Below, piece by piece: positions 8,404 to 16,618 of a stretch of 43,593 nucleotides of DNA (positions are counted from its first letter, which is position 1; the number at the start of each line of letters is the position of its first letter). The stretch is from Candidatus Poribacteria bacterium (GTDB lineage Bacteria; Poribacteria; WGA-4E; WGA-3G): positions 29,916 to 73,508 of the forward strand of contig JAPPFM010000033.1 of NCBI GenBank assembly GCA_028821605.1, in the 5' to 3' direction. A program made the position numbers and the translations under genes. The notes under the pieces are model-generated. The model was not told the origin of the DNA, did not search any database, and saw only the letters and a list, made by a program, of their open reading frames with translations.

Positions 8404-9534
8404 ATGAGAACTTTCAAATATGAGTTTCAAGATCAATCTAATGTGGTACGTATAGGCAACTTGCTTGATGATATGTGGCAAGTGCATGTGTATTTCCATA
8501 AGTGGCAACGTCAGCGACATAAAGACAGGCTGCCGTATGCGAACTATTATGCTATGGATGCACACTTTAAGGTGTTGAAACGAACCACGCATCCCTATTG
8601 GCGCATGTTGCCAAGTCAAGCGGTGCAACAAGAGTTGATGCGTATTGACGAGGCATACCAGCGGTTCTTTGATAAACTTGGTGGTAGACCACATATCAAA
8701 CGGCGGCATAAGTTCAAATCTATTACCTATCCAGGCACTGCGGGGTGGAAGATAGAAAATAACCGTATCACGTTGACTTTCCGTAAATGGAATCCTAAAA
8801 CGCGAAAGTGGCAGTTTGATAAAGTTCCGTTTACCTTTTTCAAACATCGTAAATGGATAGGTGATATACGCACTATCACCATCAAGCGTGCCGCTTGTGG
8901 CGATTATTGGCTCTGTATCACAACGAATGCGACTGACATTGAAGTGCTGCCGACAACAGGTGAAAGCGCTGGGGCAGACTTCGGCATGAAAGACGCATTT
9001 TTGACGTTGAACACAGGTGAGAAGATACAATCGCCACAATTTCTGAAACAGTCCTCGAAGCAACTTCGCAAACTCAACAAAAGTCTTTCTCGTAAAGTGA
9101 AAGGCTCTGGCAACTATTGGCGTGATGTCCTGGCACTTGTGCGACTGTATCGCAAAATCTCTAACCAACGCCTTGATTGGCAGTGGAAACTTGCCACAGA
9201 CCTCTGCCGAAGATTTGACATTATAGTGACGGAAACGCTGAACCTTGAAGGCATGAAACGCCTCTGGGGACGCAAAGTCTCCGATCTTTCCTTTGGACGG
9301 TTTGTTGAAATATTGGAATATAAGTGTTCCAAACATAATCGTGACTTCCGTCAAGTTGGACAGTGGACAGCGACAACCAAACCGTGTTCGGATTGTGGTT
9401 ATCACAACGAAAATCTAACACTGAATGATAGACAGTGGAGGTGTCCTGAATGTGGTTCACACCACGATAGAGACGTAAACGCTGCTATCAACATCTTACG
9501 GGCAGGCTTAGCTGCCCCTGTGGAGCAGACGTAA
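8404..9534 (+). CDS. tnpB: TnpB, RNA-guided nuclease of an IS200/IS605-type element
   Basis: The 376-residue protein belongs to the TnpB family, the RuvC-type, omega-RNA-guided nucleases related to Cas12. RuvC acidic positions are visible as Asp in GADFGMKDAF, Glu in VTETLNLEGM, and Asp in HDRDVNAAINI. Between the last two is a four-cysteine zinc ribbon (CSDCGYHN ... CPECGSHH). The basic N-terminal half (YFHKWQRQRHKDR, PHIKRRHKF) fits RNA binding. Length and all catalytic residues are normal, so it may be active. Its frame is uninterrupted and its ends are intact, suggesting recent acquisition. No tnpA gene accompanies it. A 372-residue frame on the opposite strand is only a shadow. Confidence 0.92.
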   Translation: MRTFKYEFQDQSNVVRIGNLLDDMWQVHVYFHKWQRQRHKDRLPYANYYAMDAHFKVLKRTTHPYWRMLPSQAVQQELMRIDEAYQRFFDKLGGRPHIKRRHKFKSITYPGTAGWKIENNRITLTFRKWNPKTRKWQFDKVPFTFFKHRKWIGDIRTITIKRAACGDYWLCITTNATDIEVLPTTGESAGADFGMKDAFLTLNTGEKIQSPQFLKQSSKQLRKLNKSLSRKVKGSGNYWRDVLALVRLYRKISNQRLDWQWKLATDLCRRFDIIVTETLNLEGMKRLWGRKVSDLSFGRFVEILEYKCSKHNRDFRQVGQWTATTKPCSDCGYHNENLTLNDRQWRCPECGSHHDRDVNAAINILRAGLAAPVEQT

Positions 9535-9600
9535 GACGTTTCCTCGGAAATGCGAACTGCTATGAAGCACAAGCCCCACGCTTTAGCGTGTGGGTACTTT
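9535..9600 (+). ncRNA. Right end and presumed 3' part of the TnpB omega RNA
   Basis: After the tnpB stop, about 65 bases lead to a right-end hairpin: CCCCACGC (9574-9581), TTTA loop, GCGTGTGGG (9586-9594) with one bulged T. In this family the guide scaffold overlaps the 3' end of tnpB and runs to the right end, with the guide taken from flanking DNA. The 5' boundary is not determinable here. RNA identity is inferred from family knowledge. Confidence 0.45.
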
Positions 9601-9607
9601 GACTGCC

Positions 9608-9635
9608 TTAACTCTCGGATTTATGCTAATATAAT
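9608..9635 (+). promoter_or_regulatory. Candidate promoter for the heptose gene group
   Basis: TTAACT, 16 bases, then a perfect TATAAT at 9630-9635. Transcription would begin at or just after the GTG start (9639), giving an almost leaderless mRNA. Part of this region abuts the right end of the tnpB element. Confidence 0.45.
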
Positions 9636-9638
9636 GTT

Positions 9639-10676
9639 GTGAACTTAAAAGCCGTTTTTGAACAACTTCAAGACAAACGGGTAATGATCATCGGTGATGT
9701 CATCGTGGACAAATATATCTGGGGGGATGTACAGCGAATTTCGCCCGAAGCTCCCGTGCCAGTGTTTGAAACGAGGATAGAAGAGACCGGATGTGGTGGT
9801 GCTGCGAATGTCGCACAGAACGTCGCAAGTTTAGGCGGCAACGCCATCTTGGTCGGTGTCATCGGCAAGGACACGGAAGGCGAAAAGTTAGTCCAGATGC
9901 TAACCGAAACGAATCTCGTTACCACCAAGGTCTGTATCGATGCCGAACGACCGACAAGCACGAAAACGCGTGTGATTGCCCGTGCCACGCTGCCTCTCAC
10001 AGATTGCGCGTCGGATGCGGGACACCATCTGCTCCGCATTGACAGGGAATCCAAACAGGAAATCTCTTCCCTGATGCAAGAGCGTCTATTGGACGCGGTC
10101 ATTTCTCAATTGCCAACGAGTGATGCAATTATCTTCGCAGACTACGACAAGGGAGTTGTGAATGCCCAACTCATCAAAGGTGTGATGAAACACGCGCAGT
10201 CGTACGGTATACCGATTATAGCCGATCCAAAGCAAAACAACTTTTGGCACTATGAAGGGATAACCGCCGTTACGCCGAATCACGAGGAAGCGGGCACCGC
10301 GGTGCATGAAGAAATCACGGATGTACCACATCTTGTTGCTGTCGGTGAAAAGATCTTAAATCAGTTATCACTCCAAGCATTGTTAATTACGCGCGATGCA
10401 AAAGGGATGTCTCTTTTCCAGCGCAAGTCGGATGGCGCACTCAAAGTGGAGCATCTACCCCCGAATTCAAGTGTCGTGACGGATGTGACAGGTGCAGGGG
10501 ACACCGTTGTTGCTGTTTTCACGCTCGCGCTCGCGGCAGGCGCAGAATTTCAGAGTGCTGCGATATTGTCGAGCCTCGCGGGAGGAATTGCCGTCGGTAA
10601 AATGGGCTGTGCGACCGTCACATCAAAGGAACTGCTAAGTGCAATTGAGACCGTGGAATCTGTTTCTGAAATGTAA
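9639..10676 (+). CDS. hldA: D-glycero-beta-D-manno-heptose-7-phosphate kinase
   Basis: This 345-residue PfkB-family sugar kinase phosphorylates heptose-7-phosphate at C1 for lipopolysaccharide inner-core heptose. The family start VMIIGDVIVDKYIWGDVQRISPEAP aligns closely with the N-half of HldE/RfaE. CGGAANVAQNVASLGG is the PfkB substrate loop, and VTDVTGAGDTVVAVF (about residue 285) holds the anion hole and catalytic Asp. The nucleotidyltransferase half of bifunctional HldE is missing, so a separate HldC would be needed. An insert of about ten residues (TLPLTDCASDAGHH) interrupts the region before LLRIDRE. The GTG start is chosen from alignment. gmhB follows 137 bp downstream. Confidence 0.92.
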   Translation: MNLKAVFEQLQDKRVMIIGDVIVDKYIWGDVQRISPEAPVPVFETRIEETGCGGAANVAQNVASLGGNAILVGVIGKDTEGEKLVQMLTETNLVTTKVCIDAERPTSTKTRVIARATLPLTDCASDAGHHLLRIDRESKQEISSLMQERLLDAVISQLPTSDAIIFADYDKGVVNAQLIKGVMKHAQSYGIPIIADPKQNNFWHYEGITAVTPNHEEAGTAVHEEITDVPHLVAVGEKILNQLSLQALLITRDAKGMSLFQRKSDGALKVEHLPPNSSVVTDVTGAGDTVVAVFTLALAAGAEFQSAAILSSLAGGIAVGKMGCATVTSKELLSAIETVESVSEM

Positions 10677-10690
10677 TGGAGGGGTTTTTG

Positions 10691-10742
10691 CAATGTAATA
10701 CAAGGAACGGATTTAGTCTAACCCCAGACTAAATCCGGTGCT
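10691..10742. repeat. TAATACAAGGAA hairpin repeat, copy 1
   Basis: ATGTAATACAAGGAAC leads into an 11-bp perfect stem, GGATTTAGTCT (10709-10719) with AGACTAAATCC (10726-10736), and a six-base loop. A second copy at 21738-21781 has a changed stem base pair with compensation. It lies between hldA and gmhB. Confidence 0.7.
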
Positions 10743-10813
10743 TCTTCAGATTTAAGAAATGCAAATCAAAGGTTCAAAGTCACGTCGTTTCTCCGCAAGG
10801 TAAAATTAAAAAA

Positions 10814-11374
10814 ATGAAAACTGTCTTTCTGGATCGGGATGGCGTTATCAATCGGAATCCCCCGAATAAAGGCTACGTCCGAAAATGGACAGAATTCACC
10901 TTCATTCCGAACGCCCGGAAAGCGATCCGGCAATTAACAGAAAGCGGTTATCGCATCATCGTGGTAACGAATCAAGCAGGAATTGGAAGAGGTCTCTATT
11001 CAGAAGAGGATTTAACAGATATTCACGCACGGATGGTCGCTGAAATTAACAAAGCGGGCGGAACAGTGAACGCTGTTTATTATTGTCCACACCACCCTGA
11101 GGCGGGGTGTGAGTGCCGAAAACCGAAACCCGGTATGCTAACACGTGCTGCACGCGAACACAACATCGAACTATCAGATGCCTACTTGATCGGCGATACA
11201 ACGACAGATATTGAAGCAGGGCAAAGTGTCGGAGCCACAACATTTCTCGTTTTAACCGGACTTGGACAGGAGAGTTATTACCACTATATTAGACGTACGG
11301 ATCAGAATGGATACCGTCCCGAAAAAATTTTCACAAATCTTTACGCAGCAACGCGCTGGCTCAGGGAAAACTAA
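10814..11374 (+). CDS. gmhB: D-glycero-D-manno-heptose-1,7-bisphosphate 7-phosphatase
   Basis: This 186-residue HAD-superfamily phosphatase removes the C7 phosphate after the HldA step. Motif I is FLDRDGVINRNPP (residues 5-17), motif II is VVTNQAGIGRG, and motif IV is YLIGDTTTDIEAG. The GmhB zinc loop is present as YYCPHHPEAGCECRKPKPG. Length matches the family. It lies in line with hldA and the UDP-sugar dehydrogenase, consistent with a surface-glycan precursor group. The isomerase GmhA and nucleotidyltransferase HldC are not in this window. No strong ribosome site precedes the ATG. Confidence 0.93.
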   Translation: MKTVFLDRDGVINRNPPNKGYVRKWTEFTFIPNARKAIRQLTESGYRIIVVTNQAGIGRGLYSEEDLTDIHARMVAEINKAGGTVNAVYYCPHHPEAGCECRKPKPGMLTRAAREHNIELSDAYLIGDTTTDIEAGQSVGATTFLVLTGLGQESYYHYIRRTDQNGYRPEKIFTNLYAATRWLREN

Positions 11375-11527
11375 AAAAATAAAAAGCTGAAATTGTAGTC
11401 CGTAGCGTAGTGGAGGGGTGTTTTTGATAGGGTGTTTCTGTGTATTGCTTGGGTGTTTCTTCAGTTCTACAGGGAAGATCGCCACATCTCCAACTTGCCT
11501 GACCGAACCGCAAGGAAAATTGAAAGA

Positions 11528-12853
11528 ATGATTCTTGAAAAGATAGAAACCCGGACGGCTCGCGCTGGCGTTATCGGACTTGGATATGTCGGGCTGCCAC
11601 TTACAGTCGCTATTGCACGCGCGGGGTTCCGAGTTACAGGTATTGACATCTGTTCAGAAAAAATAGAACGATTGAAACAGGGCATCTCCGATGTGCCTGA
11701 TGTCACCAATGAAATTCTCGCGCCACTTATTAGGTCCGGGCAAATTCAGGTAACAACGGATTTCGGTATGCTTCGGGAACTCGATACGGTCAACATCTGC
11801 GTGCCGACCCCTTTGCGTGAAAATCGAACCCCCGATATGCAGTTTATTACTGCAGCAGTAGAACAGGTCGCGCAACATCTTCATCCCGAACAATTGATTA
11901 TCCTCGAAAGCACCACCTACCCCGGCACAACCGAAGAAATCATCCTACCCGAACTCAACGCCCATTTTAGCAAAAATACATCTCCTGACACCACACAAGT
12001 CGGACGCGATTTCTATCTCGCTTTCTCGCCGGAACGCATTGAGCCGGGAAATAGCACCTACTCTATGACAAATACCCCCAAAATTATAGGCGGTGTTACC
12101 CCGCAATGCACACATGTCGCTGAAACCTTCTATGCGCAGTTCATCAATAAAACACATACAGTATCCTCGCCCCGAACGGCAGAAATGGTGAAACTCCTTG
12201 AAAACACGTTCCGGAGTGTCAATATCGGCTTAATCAATGAGGTCGCGCTCATTTGTGATCGAATGGATCTGGATGTTTGGGAAATTATTGATGCTGCTGC
12301 CACGAAGCCTTTCGGATTTATGCCGTTCTATCCAGGTCCTGGGCTTGGAGGGCACTGCATCCCGATTGATCCGCACTATCTCTCTTGGAAAGCACAGATG
12401 TATCAGTATCACGCCCGATTCATCGAACTCGCCACTGAAATCAATAGCGAAATGCCGAAATATGTGGTAGACAAAATCATCCATGCCCTGAATCTCCAGC
12501 GCAAACCATTGAATGGCGCGAAATTACTAATCTTAGGGATTGCGTATAAAAAAGACATCGGTGACATTCGCGAATCGCCTGCACTTGAGGTAATTCGTTT
12601 AATTCTTGACAAAAAAGCAGATTTTCTATATCATGACCCGTATGTAAAAGACCTGTCTCTTGATGACAGAAACATCTATCACTCGGAACCCTTGACAGCC
12701 AATCTGGTAGAAGAAGTCGATTGTGTTGTCATCCTAACCGACCACGATGTCATAGACTACAACTGGCTCGTGGAACATGCTCAATTAGTTGTTGACACGC
12801 GCAACGCGACGCGTGGTGTGAAGAAAGGACAGGAAAAAATTATTAAAATTTAA
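11528..12853 (+). CDS. UDP-N-acetylhexosamine 6-dehydrogenase (WbpA/WecC type)
   Basis: This 441-residue NAD-dependent enzyme oxidises the C6 of a UDP-sugar to a uronic acid for surface polysaccharide. The Rossmann motif GVIGLGYVGLPL sits near the N-terminus. The catalytic cysteine lies in GPGLGGHCIPIDPHYLSWKA, and GIAYKKDIGDIRESPALEVI marks the C-terminal UDP-binding domain. The opening MILEKIETRTARAGVIGLGY resembles WbpA-type UDP-GlcNAc dehydrogenases more than UDP-glucose dehydrogenase. I use the ATG at 11528 with AAGGA 11 bases upstream; the GTG at 11432 would add 32 residues lacking family similarity. It probably serves the same glycan as the Wza/Wzc group, but that link is inference. 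Confidence 0.9.
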   Translation: MILEKIETRTARAGVIGLGYVGLPLTVAIARAGFRVTGIDICSEKIERLKQGISDVPDVTNEILAPLIRSGQIQVTTDFGMLRELDTVNICVPTPLRENRTPDMQFITAAVEQVAQHLHPEQLIILESTTYPGTTEEIILPELNAHFSKNTSPDTTQVGRDFYLAFSPERIEPGNSTYSMTNTPKIIGGVTPQCTHVAETFYAQFINKTHTVSSPRTAEMVKLLENTFRSVNIGLINEVALICDRMDLDVWEIIDAAATKPFGFMPFYPGPGLGGHCIPIDPHYLSWKAQMYQYHARFIELATEINSEMPKYVVDKIIHALNLQRKPLNGAKLLILGIAYKKDIGDIRESPALEVIRLILDKKADFLYHDPYVKDLSLDDRNIYHSEPLTANLVEEVDCVVILTDHDVIDYNWLVEHAQLVVDTRNATRGVKKGQEKIIKI

Positions 12854-12869
12854 TCTTATTTCGGTGTAA

Positions 12870-12912
12870 CTCGCAACGCCGGGGTCCCCACTCGTTACAG
12901 GGAAGGGACAAC
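12870..12912. repeat. GGGGTCCCC dispersed repeat, copy 1
   Basis: CCGGGGTCCCCACTCGTTAC followed by AGGGAAGGG matches, in inverse orientation, the sequence at 20636-20668. A GTGTAAC lies upstream in both. It occupies the gap before the NYN gene. Confidence 0.6.
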
Positions 12913-12938
12913 TTGCTGTAAAAAATCGGAGCATAATA

Positions 12939-14531
12939 ATGTCAAATCCAAATCTAAAATTGCATATACAGCGGGACCAATTCACGTGGTTTTTAGACCT
13001 ACTTCTGGATGAAAAGGAAATTTTCCAATTAAGTGCTTCCACCGGCATCGTCCTTGATGTGGATCGGCTTCATGCCTTATCAAGACGAGAACTACTCGTA
13101 AACCTTGCGGACGTGTGTTTGGGTGCGGTTGGCATAGCAAAACCTGAGATAAAAGATCCGGGAATCTCAGTTGAAGTGCAAGTGAACCAATTTCTTACCG
13201 AAAAGGCACAGGATGCAATCTCACGCGTCGGCTATATGGAAATTTCCGAAATCGAAACATTCTTCAAAACGTCCGATGTTCTCATAGAGGGTGGTGACTT
13301 CGGCGAAGTCGTCTGGGCACTTCTCACTGATGAACGTACTGCAGTTGCTGAACACGGCTACAAACTCCTCAATACAACATACGAATCCATAGAAGTCGCA
13401 CATACAAATGGGCAGGCGGATCTCTCAAGCATTGAGCAATTAGAAGAAACAGGCTCTCAGTACGCCCACAGCTTAGAAGACGAACAGCAACAGACAGAGA
13501 CACCCGACCCAGAGATCAAGCACCTTGAACAGCAGTTAGCCGACTCTAAAGCAGACTACACCTCACTTGAGCAGAAACATAACCGATTAGATCAACAGCG
13601 CGCTTTTCTGTTAGAGGAAAACAAGGGACTGAAAACAAGAGCGGAAGTGCATGATGGAAACGAGAGACGATTGAAGGCTCTTGAACAAGAAAATCAAATA
13701 CTCCGTGAACAGGTAGCACAATATATTGAAGACACCACTGAGTTACAGCAACTTGCCAACGAACGCGACCATGTCCTTGCTGAAAAGGAACGGATGGTAG
13801 AACAACTGAAAGAATATGAACAAATTAAGTCTGCCAAGGAAACATTCACGACCGACCTCAAACTGGTTGAGGAGGCAATCTACAAAGGGCACCAAGGACT
13901 TGAAGACTTTCAAACCACTTTAGATAATCACTTCGACATCTTGGAAAATTGTCATCAAACGGCGCGAAGTGCGCTGAACCAAATTCGCCAAACCCTCACT
14001 TATTTAGATGATACACAGCAGCTCTCTGAAGGCGAGAGCCCGTACAGTCTAACGACTGAACAACCTCGTGTTGGTGTCTTCGTTGATGTCCAAAACATGT
14101 TTTACGCTGCCAAAGATCGGTACGGAAGAAGGGTCGATTACATCAAACTACTTGATCTGATCGTCGGTCCGCGCTATCTTATGGGTGCTTATGCATACGT
14201 TGTCCAGATACCGGAAATCGACCAGGCACCTTTTCTGTCACTTCTTCAACACAACGGATATACCATTAAGAGCAAAGATTTACGCTTACGCGGCGACGGT
14301 TCCGCAAAGGGTGATTGGGATGTCGGTATCGCGGTGGATGTCGTTTCAATGCTCGGTTCACTGGATGTCGTCATCTTAGCGAGTGGTGATGGTGATTTCT
14401 GCCCACTTGCCGAACTCATCAAGCAACAGAGTAAACGGGTGGAGGTTGTCGCTTTTGAACACAACACCTCCATGGATTTACAACAAATCGCAGACCAGTT
14501 TTACCCAATCGGAGACGAACTACTTATCTAA
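12939..14531 (+). CDS. NYN (LabA/DUF88-like) domain protein with coiled-coil middle
   Basis: The last ~155 of 530 residues form a NYN/PIN-like putative ribonuclease domain. VGVFVDVQNMFYAAKDRYG carries the first catalytic Asp, KGDWDVGIAVDVV the middle acidic pair, and ILASGDGDFCPLAELIK the last ones. These match the LabA branch. Residues about 180-350 are a long coiled coil with Glu/Gln heptads (EQENQILREQVAQYIEDTTELQQLA). The first ~150 residues are a compact, mostly helical domain (FLDLLLDEKEIFQLSASTGIVLDV...) that I do not recognise. All acidic NYN residues are present, so nuclease activity is plausible but unproven. It is followed 19 bp later by the propeller gene. Confidence 0.85.
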   Translation: MSNPNLKLHIQRDQFTWFLDLLLDEKEIFQLSASTGIVLDVDRLHALSRRELLVNLADVCLGAVGIAKPEIKDPGISVEVQVNQFLTEKAQDAISRVGYMEISEIETFFKTSDVLIEGGDFGEVVWALLTDERTAVAEHGYKLLNTTYESIEVAHTNGQADLSSIEQLEETGSQYAHSLEDEQQQTETPDPEIKHLEQQLADSKADYTSLEQKHNRLDQQRAFLLEENKGLKTRAEVHDGNERRLKALEQENQILREQVAQYIEDTTELQQLANERDHVLAEKERMVEQLKEYEQIKSAKETFTTDLKLVEEAIYKGHQGLEDFQTTLDNHFDILENCHQTARSALNQIRQTLTYLDDTQQLSEGESPYSLTTEQPRVGVFVDVQNMFYAAKDRYGRRVDYIKLLDLIVGPRYLMGAYAYVVQIPEIDQAPFLSLLQHNGYTIKSKDLRLRGDGSAKGDWDVGIAVDVVSMLGSLDVVILASGDGDFCPLAELIKQQSKRVEVVAFEHNTSMDLQQIADQFYPIGDELLI

Positions 14532-14550
14532 AATAGTTATCGGTCATCAA

Positions 14551-16062
14551 ATGTATTACCTTCTTCAGCATATACAGGAGATTGTCGGTGCCCTGCGCCA
14601 TATTGAAAAGTCAAATCACAGTTCTCTTCTACAGTCCTTGATATGCCTCGCTTGCACGATCCTTTCTGCGCTTACCGTAATGGAAATCTCAAGCGCGGAA
14701 TGGTCCCCTTCAGCAACACAAAACCTTCCGTTATGCACAGCACAGAACGAACAACACTTTCCTGTTCTCATCTCTGACGAACAAGGTGGGGCTATCGTGG
14801 CATGGAGTGACGCACGACATGCGAACCGCGATATTTTCGCACAGCGCATTAGCGCAACAGGTGATATTCACTGGAAGGCAAACGGCATCCCGATCTGTGA
14901 CCTACCCTCATCACAAAGCTGGCCCCTGATAGTTGAAGATACAGAGGGCGGAGCGATTCTCGTTTGGGGCGACACCCGCCACGGCAATCAAGACAGTTAC
15001 GCACAGCGCATTGATGCAAACGGCAATAAATTGTGGGATACCGAAGGTATACCTGTCTGTACGCACCCAACACTGCAAGACGACCTGAATGCTATCGCAG
15101 ACGGGAAAGGTGGCGTAATTGTCGCATGGGAGGATTGGCGAAACGGCAATCAGGATATCTATGCGCAAAGAATCGACAGCACTGGAAAACCGTTATGGGA
15201 AGCGAACGGCGTTCCCGTCTATAGTGGCGACGGTGACCAGTACGATCCGGTTCTAATCGCAGATGGACAAGGCGGTGCTATTTTCGCATGGTGGGACATC
15301 AGCACGCCGGATTGGAATATCTTCGCACAACGGCTGTCAGCAGACGGTAGCCTGATGTGGGATTCAACCGACGACACAGAAAACGCTCCTATTCCTATCT
15401 GCATAGCAATCGGGAACCAAGGCGCACCGGCTGTCGTTAGCGATGAGAACGGTGGTGTGTTTTTCGTCTGGTCGGACTACCGTAATGACCCAAACTTTTA
15501 TACAAGTGCGCAGCTATACGCACAACACATAACCCCTGAAGGGAACGCTTTATGGGAAAAGGACGGTATCCCTATCTGTGAATTGCGCGTCAACCAACAA
15601 CAACCCTTTTGTATTCCCGACGGGAGTGGTGGCTTCATCGTTACATGGTGGGATGAACGTGATATTTTCGCTGACATCTACGCACAACGTATTAACAAAA
15701 ACGGTGAGATGTTGTGGAACGACGAAAACGCACCTTTGCAAAAAAGCGGGGTCCCTGTCTGTACCGGAGCGGGCGTTCAACGTCTCCCTCAACTCGTTGC
15801 CACCGATGAGGTAGGGGGAACCATCGTCTATTGGCTGGATTATCGCGAGGATTTCGGGGATTCAACTGAGGATGCAATCTATGCACAACGGCTTGATGCT
15901 GATGGGAAGCCGCTTTGGGAAATCAATGGCATCCCTGTCTGTCACGCACCGAAAGCGCAAATCACACCGCAAGCTGTATCTACAGATGGTGGCGCGGCAA
16001 TCGTCGTCTGGAGCGATGCCCGCGGACAAGATTACGACATCTATATTCAACGTGTTCCATAA
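14551..16062 (+). CDS. Secreted beta-propeller repeat protein
   Basis: The 503-residue protein has an export signal (SLLQSLICLACTILSALTV, ending before SSAEWS) and then eight repeats of about 50-60 residues. The consensus is GGxIVAWxDxRxxxxDIYAQRI, then DGxxLWexxGIPVC. The eighth repeat stops after DIYIQRVP and lacks its last strand. The N-terminal NLPLCTAQNEQ segment matches that strand, so the ring likely closes by N-terminal strand exchange. I chose the ATG at 14551; an upstream frame runs inside the NYN gene. No good ribosome site is seen, and the start lies against an AGTTATCGGTCATCA repeat. Function is unknown; a surface or periplasmic binding role is likely. Confidence 0.75.
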   Translation: MYYLLQHIQEIVGALRHIEKSNHSSLLQSLICLACTILSALTVMEISSAEWSPSATQNLPLCTAQNEQHFPVLISDEQGGAIVAWSDARHANRDIFAQRISATGDIHWKANGIPICDLPSSQSWPLIVEDTEGGAILVWGDTRHGNQDSYAQRIDANGNKLWDTEGIPVCTHPTLQDDLNAIADGKGGVIVAWEDWRNGNQDIYAQRIDSTGKPLWEANGVPVYSGDGDQYDPVLIADGQGGAIFAWWDISTPDWNIFAQRLSADGSLMWDSTDDTENAPIPICIAIGNQGAPAVVSDENGGVFFVWSDYRNDPNFYTSAQLYAQHITPEGNALWEKDGIPICELRVNQQQPFCIPDGSGGFIVTWWDERDIFADIYAQRINKNGEMLWNDENAPLQKSGVPVCTGAGVQRLPQLVATDEVGGTIVYWLDYREDFGDSTEDAIYAQRLDADGKPLWEINGIPVCHAPKAQITPQAVSTDGGAAIVVWSDARGQDYDIYIQRVP

Positions 16063-16071
16063 CCGATAGAT

Positions 16072-16100
16072 TTGACTTTTTCTCTTTTCTATGTCATAAT
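16072..16100 (+). promoter_or_regulatory. Promoter for the small coiled-coil gene
   Basis: TTGACT, 17 bases, CATAAT (5 of 6 in each box), ending 25 bases before the ATG at 16126. Confidence 0.55.
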
Positions 16101-16125
16101 AGATACAGCAAAGGAGGACGAGAAT

Positions 16126-16401
16126 ATGTCAGACCAAGATTTCAGAGAAAGAGTATTAAGTGCTATTGCAGACCTCAAGCACACGACCGAACGCGTAGAA
16201 GACAGAATAGAGCGCGTGGAAGACAAAATAGAACGCGTAGAAGACAAAATAGAACAAGTGAACGAGAAAGTAAATAGTAGATTGGCAGCCGTGGAAAAAG
16301 ATATGAGTAATCTTCACGGTGACGTTAGATGGATTCGCGGTAAACTTGAGGGAAGGCAGGAAGCGACATCAAACCAAGACGTAAAACTGCCATCTGGATA
16401 G
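16126..16401 (+). CDS. Small coiled-coil protein, C-terminal anchor displaced by a frameshift
   Basis: The 91-residue frame has an excellent AAGGAGG eight bases before its ATG. Residues 20-45 are heptads built by a near-perfect 21-base tandem repeat (ERVEDKI units). The ending RWIRGKLEG resembles XhlA-type small proteins, which normally finish with a membrane helix. Here the frame stops at 16401 after a polar tail. A different frame then encodes RRKTAIWIALGSALAAIVSL plus IKSFWP, a convincing basic-flanked transmembrane anchor ending at 16457. A single-base indel between about 16345 and 16380 would join the two. It may be a natural frameshift mutation, a programmed shift or a sequence error. 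Confidence 0.7.
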   Translation: MSDQDFRERVLSAIADLKHTTERVEDRIERVEDKIERVEDKIEQVNEKVNSRLAAVEKDMSNLHGDVRWIRGKLEGRQEATSNQDVKLPSG

Positions 16402-16482
16402 CATTGGGATCGGCACTCGCAGCGATCGTATCGCTGATTAAGTCGTTTTGGCCCTAAGCAATATTAAGAAATTAATATCAGG

Positions 16483-16570
16483 TTTTGAGGAAGGGTGGAA
16501 GACAGGAAGACTGGCAGCAACACCGTATCCTCTATCTTCCAACCTTCCTATCTTCCAACTTTCCACCCCA
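16483..16570. repeat. Polypurine/polypyrimidine dispersed inverted repeat, copy 2
   Basis: GAGGAAGGGTGGAAGACAGG on the left is answered by CTATCTTCCAACCTTCC and CTTCCAACTTTCCACCCC on the right. Same family as 3521-3590. Confidence 0.7.
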
Positions 16571-16618
16571 ATTGCGGACGCAAAACTTAAACTTTAATTC
16601 AATATAGAAGGAGTTTTT

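Larger units (their letters stand above)
8207..9600 (+). mobile_element. IS200/IS605-type element carrying tnpB only
   Basis: The element has a left-end hairpin (8207-8249), a sigma70 promoter, one tnpB gene and a right-end hairpin (9574-9594). No tnpA transposase is present, so it would need TnpA in trans. Exact outer boundaries were not determined because these elements make no target duplication. A decayed relative with matching hairpins lies at 27044-27470. Confidence 0.75.

Noticed and set aside
8287-9405. 372-residue minus-strand frame opposite tnpB
   Set aside because: It mirrors the tnpB coding frame, has no family features, and tnpB is unambiguous.
11432-11527. GTG-start extension of the UDP-sugar dehydrogenase
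   Set aside because: No family similarity; the family N-terminus begins at the ATG at 11528.
14383-14550. Upstream extension of the propeller frame
   Set aside because: It overlaps the NYN domain coding region out of frame; the export signal begins at the ATG at 14551.
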